Positions 23,504-32,945 are shown, counted from the stretch's first letter. The stretch: 51,690 nucleotides of DNA from Butyrivibrio sp. VCB2006 (GCF_000420945.1 NZ_ATVX01000021.1:1-51690), one strand, 5' to 3'. Notes: generated by a model not told the origin, from the letters alone. Made by a program: numbers and translations.

Positions 23504-25187
23504 AAAAGAACTCCCTTACCTTCTTTGCTCGTTTTTGATTGTTATTGTGGTTTTCATTGTCATTAAACTAACACTTTCAAGCAGTCAAAAATATGAACTT
23601 GTCGCTTTGGATGAGGGATGGCAAGTAAGTATCAATAATTCGGAATACGTAGTGACCAGTATGACCAAACTATATAAGGTTATGCGCACTCCCATTGAAG
23701 CAGGTGACCATATAATATTCAAGCACACCCTGCCTGATACAAACGTTCCTAATCCGGTACTGTTTTTTAGAAGCAAATACACTTCCTTAAACTGTTATAT
23801 TGACGGAAAAAACATTTACAGCTTTGGAGATAACTATATCAAAGCCAAAAAGTTTCTTGGCAAAATGTACCACGTAATATCTCTGCCGTCTGATTATGCC
23901 GGAAAAAGCATTGTTTTCGATATGTATTCAGGCGAAAATAATGCCTTTGATAATTTTGCCCCGCCGATTCTTGGTTACCAACCTGATGTTACAGGTAAAT
24001 TTGTCCATGATAATCTGATAATCATAGCCACCGGAATGTTTATGTTTGTATTTGGTCTTACATTCCTGTGCATAGCCATGGTATTCGTCAATTTCGTCCC
24101 GGAAGTAAAGAGTCTTTTGGTAGGCTCTCTGTTTTGCATGAACCTAAGTATCTGGCTCTTAACCTATTACAATATTCTGTCACTGTTCATATACACCGAA
24201 TCAGAGACAGAAATTGAGTACTTTACAATGTATCTGATTGTTCCCTATTGCTTCTGGCTGCTGTACTACATTAAAGAGCTGAGGAGCGACCGTATTTACA
24301 AGTCCCTAATGGCTATTTGCTGCGGAGTTCCCATTGTTCAGTACATTCTTCATTATGTATTTAATATCCACCTCAGAGCAACACTTCCCTTGTATCACCT
24401 TACCGGTGTACTTGGCTTCACCATACTGCTTTATTACGCTATTGTTACTAACAGGCATAAAAATCAGCAAACAGCCTATACCATGATTCAGCTTTCAGGG
24501 CTTTTATTTTTCGCGCTGGGCCAATTCATACATTTGATAATTTATATCCTTGATATTTTGCACGTTACTACAAATCAAATGATCAATAAATACATTATTT
24601 CCGCCGGTTGTCTTATTTTTGCTGTGTGCCAGTTATCAACCTACCTTGTATTTATTACCATCTCCTATGCTAAAAAGCAGGAGAACATTTCACTCTCCCA
24701 TCTGGCTTATGCCGATGGCCTTACAGATCTTGCAAACCGCTCCAAGTCAGACAAGCTGATGGCAGAGCTTAACTCAGCCACAGATGATTATTGTATTCTC
24801 AGTATTGACCTCAACGGCTTAAAAGAGGTAAATGACAAATTCGGGCATCCATCGGGAGACAGATATATCAAGGAGTTTGCCAAGGTTCTATCCAATACAT
24901 TCGGTGAAACTGATTTCTGTGCCAGAATAGGCGGAGATGAATTCCTGGTAATTCTGCGAGATGCCAACACCAAAGACATAAATGCCATGATTGGCAGAAT
25001 GAACAGCGCTCTCAATGTCATGAACGCACTGTATCCTGAATATAAACGAAGTGTCTCCACAGGCTTTGCCTTTAAGCACGAATGTGAAGACAACAGTTCT
25101 CACCAGGTTTACCTCCTGGCAGATCAGCGAATGTATGAAAACAAACGCAAGATGCACCAGGCGCTTGGTATAAAGCCTCGTTTATAG
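23493..25187 (+). CDS. Second membrane diguanylate cyclase, paralogue of the preceding gene
   Basis: A 564-residue paralogue of its neighbour with the same order: signal anchor (about 7-27), extracytoplasmic beta domain with FRSKYTSLNCYIDGKNIYSFG (about 89-109), seven membrane helices, and a GGDEF domain with RIGGDEF (GGDEF at 480-484). The RxxD product-inhibition site is missing (GETD). AAGGAGG precedes the ATG and the gene starts 11 bases before the previous one ends, so they are co-translated. The two may sense related sugars or glycans and raise cyclic di-GMP. Its stop codon overlaps the convergent transporter gene. Confidence 0.9.
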   Translation: MRRKKELPYLLCSFLIVIVVFIVIKLTLSSSQKYELVALDEGWQVSINNSEYVVTSMTKLYKVMRTPIEAGDHIIFKHTLPDTNVPNPVLFFRSKYTSLNCYIDGKNIYSFGDNYIKAKKFLGKMYHVISLPSDYAGKSIVFDMYSGENNAFDNFAPPILGYQPDVTGKFVHDNLIIIATGMFMFVFGLTFLCIAMVFVNFVPEVKSLLVGSLFCMNLSIWLLTYYNILSLFIYTESETEIEYFTMYLIVPYCFWLLYYIKELRSDRIYKSLMAICCGVPIVQYILHYVFNIHLRATLPLYHLTGVLGFTILLYYAIVTNRHKNQQTAYTMIQLSGLLFFALGQFIHLIIYILDILHVTTNQMINKYIISAGCLIFAVCQLSTYLVFITISYAKKQENISLSHLAYADGLTDLANRSKSDKLMAELNSATDDYCILSIDLNGLKEVNDKFGHPSGDRYIKEFAKVLSNTFGETDFCARIGGDEFLVILRDANTKDINAMIGRMNSALNVMNALYPEYKRSVSTGFAFKHECEDNSSHQVYLLADQRMYENKRKMHQALGIKPRL

Positions 25188-26309
25188 AATAATATGAAAT
25201 AGAATAAACACTAGAAGAAATGCCAGGTTAGCTACTGTAAAGAACACAATGTAGCTGGTCTGGCGTTCTTTGTAGGTAGCTGCAAAAAATTTAAATGAAA
25301 TAAGGCTCGCCATGGATGCAATTAGTGTTCCAAGACCTCCTGCATTAACGCCAATCAGCAGTTCTTTATAGTTTGTTGTAAATCCTGACAGCATCAAAGT
25401 TGCAGGAACATTACTGATAAACTGACTTGCAATAACCGCTACCGTAAACTCTTTTCCCGAAGTTATACCACTTAAGAAATCGTTAACAGCAGGAATTCTG
25501 GCTATGTTACCCGTAAAGATAAAAAAGCCTATGAAGGTCAGAAGAAGCAGATAATCTGCTCTGAATAAAATCTTAAAATCCATTCCTCCAACCACCAAAA
25601 GAACTATTATAGCCATGATGTACCAGGGAATAACCCTGAGAACGGAAAGAATTGCTATCACAAACAGAATCGTGTAAATAATTATCTGGCGCTTGCTTCC
25701 GAAGGCACTTACCACGTTGTAGTCCGAATCAATCTTAATCTCCTCTTTCTTGCCGGGTAAAAAAATGATGCATACTGCCAAAAGCAGTGCTGCTATCAGA
25801 GTATAGGGAAGCATACAACCCACAAAGTCTAATATAGACATCTGTGTAAGGCCGTAGAGATAAAGGTTCTGAGGATTACCTACCGGTGTGGACATGCTGC
25901 CAAGATTAGCAGCAATTGTCTGAAAAGCAATTACCGGTATCATCAGGTCCTCTCTTTTGCAGCTCTTTAGAACCAGCATTCCAAATGGAACAAAGGTAAT
26001 AAGTGCCACATCATTGGTAATAAGCATACTTCCAAAGAAGCACATAAATATCAGTGCTGAGCAAAGCTGCCAAGCCTTGGAGGCTTGGCCCATAAGTATC
26101 TGTCCTATCTTTTCAAAAACAGAGTTCTCTTTAAGTCCCTGAATAATTACCATAAGTCCCCAAAGAATACCAAGTGACCTAAAATCAATATAATCAAGAT
26201 ACTTATTGTCAGGTCTTACAACAATTGCCGACAAAAAAGCCAAAATCCAAGCTATATAAAGTACCGGATCCGATTTGATCTTTTTTAAAAAATCCTTATA
26301 ACTGTCCAT
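25182..26309 (-). CDS. SLC13/ArsB-like anion transporter
   Basis: A 375-residue inner-membrane protein with about ten helices, shorter than the 420-470 usual for the family. The signature SMSTPVGNPQNLYLYG (about 135-150) and ITNDVALITFVPFG (about 97-110) are hallmarks of the ArsB/NhaD/SLC13 superfamily (helical hairpin with STP-x-GNPQN). The substrate (dicarboxylate, citrate, sulfate or arsenite) cannot be assigned. It is 18 bases after the 138-aa gene and likely cotranscribed with the GH27 gene, although a sugar would not be its substrate. It converges on the second GGDEF gene with a six-base overlap and no terminator. Confidence 0.85.
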   Translation of the reverse strand: MDSYKDFLKKIKSDPVLYIAWILAFLSAIVVRPDNKYLDYIDFRSLGILWGLMVIIQGLKENSVFEKIGQILMGQASKAWQLCSALIFMCFFGSMLITNDVALITFVPFGMLVLKSCKREDLMIPVIAFQTIAANLGSMSTPVGNPQNLYLYGLTQMSILDFVGCMLPYTLIAALLLAVCIIFLPGKKEEIKIDSDYNVVSAFGSKRQIIIYTILFVIAILSVLRVIPWYIMAIIVLLVVGGMDFKILFRADYLLLLTFIGFFIFTGNIARIPAVNDFLSGITSGKEFTVAVIASQFISNVPATLMLSGFTTNYKELLIGVNAGGLGTLIASMASLISFKFFAATYKERQTSYIVFFTVANLAFLLVFILFHIIL

Positions 26310-26327
26310 TTAATGCCTCTGAATGAT

Positions 26328-26744
26328 TTATTTCCGGCTCTGCTCATTACCGTGGCTCTTGGTCATGGCCAGCAATCTTCCTATAATTTCTGTCCCTTCC
26401 TGCGTGGTAAAAGTCTTATCAAGATCAAAGACTCCGGGAGCCGCCTCCCCTATTATACCCCTAACATAGACCTGTGCAATTGCATTTGAACAAACTCTAC
26501 AATCATAAATATCCTTAAGTTTCGCAGCATCTTTCCAATCAACGTCCTTCCATTTAAGGACATTGACCATAAACTCATGTATGATCCTTGCTGCTGTTTT
26601 CCTTGATATCAAAAGCCCAAGCTTCTCTGAGGGATAATTATCCAAATAATATCCAAGATAAAACCCCAGATCATCCGGTATATCCTCTGATACTTCCTGT
26701 GTGTATCTCTCAAAAAGCAGATCCAAAAACTCCTTTTCAGTCAT
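26328..26744 (-). CDS. Hypothetical cytoplasmic protein
   Basis: The ATG at 26744 (MTEKEFLDLL) has AAGGA six bases before it; the ATG two codons earlier overlaps that site. The 138-residue product is mostly helical and mildly acidic, with no signal peptide or membrane segment. One Cys pair (YDCRVCSNA, about 103-111) might bind metal, but nothing else supports that. I do not recognise the family. It lies 18 bases from both neighbours, between the GH27 alpha-galactosidase and the SLC13-like transporter, so it is in their operon. Confidence 0.7.
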   Translation of the reverse strand: MTEKEFLDLLFERYTQEVSEDIPDDLGFYLGYYLDNYPSEKLGLLISRKTAARIIHEFMVNVLKWKDVDWKDAAKLKDIYDCRVCSNAIAQVYVRGIIGEAAPGVFDLDKTFTTQEGTEIIGRLLAMTKSHGNEQSRK

Positions 26745-26768
26745 AATCATCCTTCCGTGACACGTGCT

Positions 26769-28553
26769 TCATTTCATTACGACGGGCTGAGCAGGAGATA
26801 TCTCCAAAGTTACATTATCACAGGCCTTAAGCCCCTTAACCTCAAAGATACCTGTCTCATTTTCGTAAGTTTCGCCGGTCCAGAGATTTTTAACTATGTA
26901 CTTATCGCACTTATAAATCCAGTCACCAAGGGCCTTCTTAAGGTCACACATTTTAATGGCAAAAGATTCCTCTGTATCATTCTCACTTAAGTTGATAAAG
27001 CTAAGAGCAAATCTGTTTCCGCTAAGAGGCTTACATAGAATATCAACTCTGTCTATATCACGTATGTATTCCTTGGAAGGGTCATTTTGAGCGAGGCTGC
27101 AGTATACACGCTTAGCCTGAATGCCAAGAGCATCCTGGTTAAGAGCTATAATGTCCTTATTAGCAATGATGTTGTAAATCTCATCACCCTTCTCAACTCT
27201 TCTAAGATCAAGGCCCAACATAAGCGGTGAGTTCATCATACTCCACATGGTCATATGAGTCTTGTTCTGTACCATATTAAGACCATTCATACCGATCATC
27301 ATCATGTCAGGGTCATTCCATCCCTTCTCAAGACCTGCGAACTCATCCATGATTACGGCTTTACTATACTGAGTTACAACACTGGTTGTATAATCTCCGG
27401 TCCAGGTTCCAACGCCGGGATCACCATCACTTCCCACTCTGAAAGTAATATCATTTAGTATTCTCCAGGAATCACAAACCTTATAAGCCCAGTTCTGTGG
27501 CTGAGTCTTACCCCATTCGCAGGCAGAATAAACGATGTCATTATCCGGGGCAATTCTATTAAGCTCTTTTAACAGTCTGGCATAGGAATTAAGGGTATTC
27601 TCCTGACGTCTGTGGTTCATAAGTCTGACTCTGTTAGTGCCCTTATGCAGCCTGATGCTCATATCCTTACTCCAGCCAAAATCTCCTTCGCTCTCTGTTT
27701 CATCAAGGAAATCATCGTAAAAGATATCCCCATCAACTGCCACTTCAAGCCACTGGCCTACTCCTTCTCTTTTCCCGGTTGCATATTCTACGCCAAGTGA
27801 GGTTTCCATATCCTTGTCAGCTTCAATAATAAACACAAGCTCGCTTGAGCGAAGTCCCACAGGAGATGCCTCCGGGCCGGTTCCGTCAAAGGTTCCGATT
27901 CCGGTTATGTAATCCTCTTCCCTTGAAGCTCTTTCACCGGTAAGTTCCATTCCTATAAGCTTAGTATCTGCGCCCTCGTGAACGCCGTAGATTACAGGGT
28001 ACTCTTCAGCTCCGATCCTGATACCTCTGATATTTGGCGCAAAGGTGTATCTTGCATTTTCTGCGTTGGAAAAAGTAGCGTTGTCCCACAGATAGTAGCA
28101 GTTATCAACCTTAAGGAAATCAACGCCCCACTCAAGGTAGTTTTCCGCATCCTCTGCCTCATGTCCACAGGTTCCGACTTCTGCTCCGGCGCATAGATTA
28201 GTTCCTATATCATTGTACATACCAAACTTAAGGCCCTTTGCATGAATATAGTCAGAAAGTGCCTTGAATCCGTTTGGAAACTTAACTTCTTCATTGGAAA
28301 GTCTGCCCTCTACTCGATGGTCTTTGTAGCAGCCATCGTCCAAAACTATATATTTATAACCAAGCCTATCCAGCCCAAGCTCTATAAACTTGTCTGCCAT
28401 TGTCTTGGTCAGCGCCTCTGTATTGCCGCTTCCAAAGGCATTCCAGCTGTTCCATCCCATTGCAGGCAGACGGTTTTTCTTTTTATTAAATAAAATCTGT
28501 CCATCATCAAATGAATCGTATCTTCCATTCTGCTCTAATCTGTCCGGTGTCAT
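26769..28553 (-). CDS. GH27 alpha-galactosidase with inserted CBM-like domain
   Basis: The ATG at 28553 (MTPDRLEQNG) is at proper distance from AAGGAG; 594 residues. No signal peptide, so it acts in the cytoplasm on imported alpha-galactosides. GH27 motifs: MGWNSWNAFG (about 32-41), LDDGCY (71-76), FLKVDNCY with the nucleophile Asp150, SWRILNDI with the acid/base Asp368, and GWNDPDMMMIG. Between the nucleophile strand and the next barrel strand lies an insertion of about 155 residues (about 161-318) with the LHKGTNRVRLMN-type ending seen in CBM6/35 beta-sandwiches. A C-terminal beta domain closes the protein. It heads the operon with the 138-aa and transporter genes. Confidence 0.93.
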   Translation of the reverse strand: MTPDRLEQNGRYDSFDDGQILFNKKKNRLPAMGWNSWNAFGSGNTEALTKTMADKFIELGLDRLGYKYIVLDDGCYKDHRVEGRLSNEEVKFPNGFKALSDYIHAKGLKFGMYNDIGTNLCAGAEVGTCGHEAEDAENYLEWGVDFLKVDNCYYLWDNATFSNAENARYTFAPNIRGIRIGAEEYPVIYGVHEGADTKLIGMELTGERASREEDYITGIGTFDGTGPEASPVGLRSSELVFIIEADKDMETSLGVEYATGKREGVGQWLEVAVDGDIFYDDFLDETESEGDFGWSKDMSIRLHKGTNRVRLMNHRRQENTLNSYARLLKELNRIAPDNDIVYSACEWGKTQPQNWAYKVCDSWRILNDITFRVGSDGDPGVGTWTGDYTTSVVTQYSKAVIMDEFAGLEKGWNDPDMMMIGMNGLNMVQNKTHMTMWSMMNSPLMLGLDLRRVEKGDEIYNIIANKDIIALNQDALGIQAKRVYCSLAQNDPSKEYIRDIDRVDILCKPLSGNRFALSFINLSENDTEESFAIKMCDLKKALGDWIYKCDKYIVKNLWTGETYENETGIFEVKGLKACDNVTLEISPAQPVVMK

Positions 28554-28648
28554 TGTCATTCTCCTTATTCATCATGGTAACCTAATTGTAGTACTATAGC
28601 GCCCATCAGTCTTCCCATATATGCATTTATTCTTTGCAAATTTTACTA

Positions 28649-28677
28649 TTGATTACATGGGACCTTATAACTATAAT
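28649..28677 (+). promoter_or_regulatory. Promoter of the DHH phosphoesterase gene
   Basis: TTGATT (28649-28654), 17 bases, TATAAT (28672-28677), about 48 bases upstream of the ATG. Confidence 0.75.
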
Positions 28678-28724
28678 TAGCTGACAGGTTTTTGTTTTTT
28701 TGTGTTTAGTTCCTGAGGTTTTAC

Positions 28725-30203
28725 ATGAAGTTAAAAGATTTACTAGTATTTAATGATATCACTATCCAGTGTCACGACAATCCGGACGCTGATGCTCTTG
28801 CTTCCGGCTATGGCCTTTACTGGTTTTTTAAGAAGCAGGGTAAGAATCCACGCTTTATCTATAGAGGTAGGAATAAGCTTCAGAAGAGTAATCTTCTTAT
28901 CATGGAAAAAGAGCTGAATATTCCCATTGAATATGCTCCTGACTACGACGAAAATCCGGAGCTCCTTATCACAGTGGACTGCCAGTATGGACAGCGTAAT
29001 GTATCTACTTCCGCTGCCCAAAATATTGCAATAATAGATCACCATCAGAAAACCGTGGCTCTACCTGAGCTTTCGGAGGTTCGAAGCAATATAGGAAGCT
29101 GTTCTACTATAGTGTGGGATATGCTTGAAGAAGAGGATATGAGCCCGGATAACGATATTCTTTTATCCACAGCTCTGTACTACGGCCTTTATACCGATAC
29201 CAACAAGCTTTCAGAGGTATCTCATCCCCTCGACCGCGATATGCTTGACAGTCTTAATATCAATCACAGTCTTATCACTCAGATGAGTAATTCCAATATC
29301 TCCCTGGGTGAGTTTGTAATCACAGGAAAGGCCATTCTCTCCTATGAGTATTTTGAAGATAACAAGTACCTGATACTAGAAGCAGAACCCTGTGACCCAA
29401 ACATCCTCGGCGTAATTAGTGATTTTTCCCTTGAAACCGTAGGGGTTGATGTATGTCTTGCCTATTATGTAAGCGCAAGTGAAGTCAAGTTTTCTGTAAG
29501 AAGCTGTACCAAGGAAGTTCACGCCGACGAGCTGGCTGCTCACCTGGCAGATGGATACGGCGGTGGCGGAGGTCACAAGTATAAAGCCGGCGGCTCCATG
29601 CGCCCGGAGAAGCTGGACAGACCTGCGGATGTCATATTCCATAACCGTATAAAGAGCTATTTCGATGAATATGACATTATCTACGCAGCAAAGGCCAATA
29701 TCTCCACAGATGGTCTTAACCTCTATCAAAAGCTTCCTACCGAAGTTGGCTGCCTTAAATTGTCAGATGTTTTTCCTGTCGGTACCAACGTATCAATTCG
29801 TACCCTCGAGGGCGATATCAACATCAGAATTGATGATGATGACCATCTGATGATAGGAACCATGGGAGAAATATATCCCATAAATGAAGATAAGCTAAAG
29901 AGAAGTTATGAGCTGATCTCTGATAATTATGAAAAAGAATTTGAGTACACCCCAAAGGTAAAAGACCTTGCTACAGGCGAAAAGCGTCTTGTTACTGCTT
30001 ACGCCAAGACTGTAAGAAGTAAGGATTCTTCTGAAATCTACGCTTTCCCCTTAAAAAAGAAAGCTAAAGTTTTCACTGCCTGGGATGAAGAAAACTACTA
30101 CTCAGGAGAAATCGGAGATTATTTAGCAATCCGAGCTGATGACATTTCCGATCTGTATGTGATCAAAAAAGACGTTTTCTCTAAGCTCTACAAAGAAATA
30201 TAA
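28725..30203 (+). CDS. DHH-family phosphoesterase with extra C-terminal domain
   Basis: A 492-residue cytoplasmic enzyme. DHH motifs: HDNPDADALASG (about 17-28), a TVDCQYG strand (about 84-90), IIDHHQK (about 103-109) and TALYYGLYTDT (about 145-155). The DHHA1 domain has the Gly-rich GGGGGHKYKAGG (about 283-294). This layout fits oligoribonuclease/cyclic-dinucleotide phosphodiesterases of the NrnA/GdpP type, without a membrane or GGDEF part. Residues about 325-492 form a further domain I do not recognise. If it hydrolyses nucleotides such as pApA or pGpG it would complement the nearby GGDEF genes, an inference. It has its own promoter and terminator. Confidence 0.85.
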   Translation: MKLKDLLVFNDITIQCHDNPDADALASGYGLYWFFKKQGKNPRFIYRGRNKLQKSNLLIMEKELNIPIEYAPDYDENPELLITVDCQYGQRNVSTSAAQNIAIIDHHQKTVALPELSEVRSNIGSCSTIVWDMLEEEDMSPDNDILLSTALYYGLYTDTNKLSEVSHPLDRDMLDSLNINHSLITQMSNSNISLGEFVITGKAILSYEYFEDNKYLILEAEPCDPNILGVISDFSLETVGVDVCLAYYVSASEVKFSVRSCTKEVHADELAAHLADGYGGGGGHKYKAGGSMRPEKLDRPADVIFHNRIKSYFDEYDIIYAAKANISTDGLNLYQKLPTEVGCLKLSDVFPVGTNVSIRTLEGDINIRIDDDDHLMIGTMGEIYPINEDKLKRSYELISDNYEKEFEYTPKVKDLATGEKRLVTAYAKTVRSKDSSEIYAFPLKKKAKVFTAWDEENYYSGEIGDYLAIRADDISDLYVIKKDVFSKLYKEI

Positions 30204-30211
30204 CTATTATA

Positions 30212-30247
30212 AAACCGCAGGAGCCTATGCCCCTGCGGTTTGTTTTA
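30212..30247 (+). terminator. Terminator of the DHH gene
   Basis: AAACCGCAGG (30212-30221) pairs with CCTGCGGTTT (30232-30241), followed by GTTTTATT. It also lies just past the stop of the convergent tex gene and could serve both. Confidence 0.88.
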
Positions 30248-32914
30248 TTCGTTGGCGTTACCCTTAAAGATAACGATTCCCTTTTTCTTAAATTTCTTAA
30301 CTGGTTCTGCGGAAGCTGATGCAGGCTTCTCTGCTGGAGTCGGAGCTGCTGAAGTTTCCTTCTTGGGTGCTGTTGCCTTCTTGGGAGCTGCAGGTTTTTT
30401 AACTACTCCTGCTGCCTCTGCAACCTGTGCAACAACAGATGTCTTCTTTGGAGCAGCCTTCTTTTCAGTAGTCTCTGCCTTAGGAGCAGGACGAGTAGCT
30501 GCCTTAGCTGCTGCCTCTGCTGCTATCTTAGCAGGATCGCCAAGTTTCATGGTAAGCGCAATTCTCTTTTTATCGAGCTCAACATCAAGAACCTGAACAT
30601 CAACAATATCTCCTACACTTACAGCCTCAAGCGGATGCTTGATGAACTTATCTGTTATATGAGAGATATGAACAAGTCCGTCCTGATGTACACCTATATC
30701 TACAAAGCAGCCAAAGTCAATTACGTTTCTGACTGTTCCCTTAAGGATCATTCCCGGCTTAAGGTCCTTCATATCAAGGACGTCGCTTCTAAGAATAGGA
30801 GCAGGCATGTTCTCACGAGGGTCTCTTGATGGTTTCTCAAGCTCGCTTAAGATATCAGAAAGAGTGATCTCACCGATTCCAAGCTCCTCTGAGAGCTTTT
30901 TCTTCTCAGCTTCTGTTACCTTCTTGGAAAGGCTTCCTACTGAAGAAGCAGTGTTCTCTACTGCGATATTATCAGCTGCCTTCTTGCCTGAATCTGACTT
31001 AGTATCCTCAACTACAGCCAGATTGCTGCCTGCAAGAGCTGCTGCAAGGGCTGCTCCCATAGCTGTGCTGGTATTTCTGATCACTACCTGCTTAGGCTTC
31101 TTCTGTGGACGTGGTTTCTCTTCTTTTTTGGCTACAGGCTTCTCAAGAGCTGCCTTAGCTGCATTCTTCTGAGCTGCACGAACATCATCGAAGGTGATTC
31201 CAAGCTTGTCCATAAGCTTCAGGGTAGCTTCGTAGGACTCAGGATGTACACTTGTAGCATCAAGAGGGTTCTCTCCGTCAGCAATACGAAGAAAACCTGC
31301 ACACTGCTCATATGCCTTAGGTCCCAACTTAGGAACATTCAAAAGCTCAGCTCTTGACTTGAACTTACCGTTCTCTTCTCTATAATCTACGATATTCTTG
31401 GCAATTACCTTGCTGATACCAGAAATGTACTGAAGAAGCGGTGCAGATGCAGTATTAAGATCAACACCAACCTTATTAACGCAGTCCTCTACGACACCTT
31501 CCAGAGTCTCGCCAAGCTTCTTCTGGTTCATATCGTGCTGGTACTGACCAACACCGATTGACTTAGGATCAATCTTAACCAGCTCAGCAAGAGGATCCTG
31601 AAGTCTTCTTGCGATAGATGCGGCACTTCTCTGTCCTACATCAAACTGAGGGAATTCCTCTGTTGCAAGCTTACTTGCTGAATAAACAGAAGCGCCTGCC
31701 TCATTAACAATAACGTACTGAACAGGTTTATCCAGCTCTTTGATGAGTTCAACAATTACCTGCTCTGACTCACGGGAAGCTGTACCGTTACCTACAGAAA
31801 TAAGGTCTACATCATATTTATCAATGAGCTTTTTGAGCTCAGCTTTGGACTCCTCAACCTTGTTCTGTGGAGCTGTAGGATAGATAACCTTAGTATCAAG
31901 GACCTTGCCTGTAGCATCTACGATAGCAAGCTTACAACCTGTTCTGAAAGCAGGGTCCCATCCAAGTACAGTCTTTCCTGCAATAGGAGGTGCCATGAGA
32001 AGCTGAGTTAAGTTCTTGCCAAATACGGAAATAGCTCCATCCTCTGCCTTCTCAGTAAGCTCATTTCTAATATCACGCTCGATAGCAGGAGCTATGAGTC
32101 TTTCGTAAGCATCCTGATTAATCTCCTCAATTACAGGAGTAGTAATAGGATTGTCGTTTTTGAGCATTTTCTTGTTGAGGAACTGAAGGATCTGCTCCTC
32201 CGGTGCTTCAATCTTAACCACAAGGAACTTCTCGGCTTCACCTCTGTTAAGGGCAAGTACTCTGTGCCCCAGAACCTTTTTGATTGGCTCCTCATAGCCA
32301 TAGTACATTTCGTATACGCTCTGAGCCTTCTCATCCTTGGCCTTACTGGTCAGAACGCCCTGCTCCATTGTAGCTTCTCTGATATAAGTTCTGAAATCCG
32401 CATTGTCGGAAACATCCTCAGCAATGATATCCATAGCGCCCTGAAGAGCCTGTGCGGCATCCTCAACACCCTTTTCCGGATCAACAAAGGTAGCTGCTTC
32501 TTCAGCAAGTGGCTTTGTGGTTTCCTGTGCAAGAAGAATCTCTGCCAGTCCTTCCAGTCCCTTTTCTCTTGCTATGCTGGCTCTTGTCTTTCTCTTTGGT
32601 CTGTATGGAAGATAAAGATCTTCGATAGCAACCATTGTTTCTGCAGCAATGATCTTGGCCTTAAGTTCGTCAGTCATCTTGCCCTGCTCTTCGATGGAAG
32701 CAAGAACCTGTTCTCTTCTCTCTTCAAGACTTCTAAGGTACTTAAGTCTCTCATCCAGATTACGGAGCTGCTCATCGTTAAGGGAGCCTGTTACTTCCTT
32801 ACGGTATCTGGAGATGAACGGAATGGTATTTCCCTCATCGATCAGCTTAACCGCAGCCTCAACCTGCCACTTTTCAACGCCTAGTTCTTCTTTGATCTTT
32901 AATACAATATCCAT
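30245..32914 (-). CDS. tex: Tex-family S1 RNA-binding protein, extended form
   Basis: An 889-residue Tex protein; the family is usually 710-780. Domains in order: N-terminal helical domain with IPFISRYRKE (about 33-42), YqgF-like nuclease-fold domain (about 310-430, GWDPAFRTGCKLAIVD), helix-hairpin-helix region (about 480-570, ISGISKVIAKNIVDYR), and an S1 domain (about 718-790, GMILKGTVRNVIDFGCFVDIG). A Lys/Ala-rich linker of about 90 residues precedes the S1 domain, and a 97-residue Ala/Lys/Pro-rich tail follows it. Tex is a conserved transcription or RNA-handling factor of unclear exact role. It is transcribed alone. Confidence 0.93.
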   Translation of the reverse strand: MDIVLKIKEELGVEKWQVEAAVKLIDEGNTIPFISRYRKEVTGSLNDEQLRNLDERLKYLRSLEERREQVLASIEEQGKMTDELKAKIIAAETMVAIEDLYLPYRPKRKTRASIAREKGLEGLAEILLAQETTKPLAEEAATFVDPEKGVEDAAQALQGAMDIIAEDVSDNADFRTYIREATMEQGVLTSKAKDEKAQSVYEMYYGYEEPIKKVLGHRVLALNRGEAEKFLVVKIEAPEEQILQFLNKKMLKNDNPITTPVIEEINQDAYERLIAPAIERDIRNELTEKAEDGAISVFGKNLTQLLMAPPIAGKTVLGWDPAFRTGCKLAIVDATGKVLDTKVIYPTAPQNKVEESKAELKKLIDKYDVDLISVGNGTASRESEQVIVELIKELDKPVQYVIVNEAGASVYSASKLATEEFPQFDVGQRSAASIARRLQDPLAELVKIDPKSIGVGQYQHDMNQKKLGETLEGVVEDCVNKVGVDLNTASAPLLQYISGISKVIAKNIVDYREENGKFKSRAELLNVPKLGPKAYEQCAGFLRIADGENPLDATSVHPESYEATLKLMDKLGITFDDVRAAQKNAAKAALEKPVAKKEEKPRPQKKPKQVVIRNTSTAMGAALAAALAGSNLAVVEDTKSDSGKKAADNIAVENTASSVGSLSKKVTEAEKKKLSEELGIGEITLSDILSELEKPSRDPRENMPAPILRSDVLDMKDLKPGMILKGTVRNVIDFGCFVDIGVHQDGLVHISHITDKFIKHPLEAVSVGDIVDVQVLDVELDKKRIALTMKLGDPAKIAAEAAAKAATRPAPKAETTEKKAAPKKTSVVAQVAEAAGVVKKPAAPKKATAPKKETSAAPTPAEKPASASAEPVKKFKKKGIVIFKGNANE

Positions 32915-32945
32915 GATTTCCTCGCTAAAACATTAAGTAGTTACC

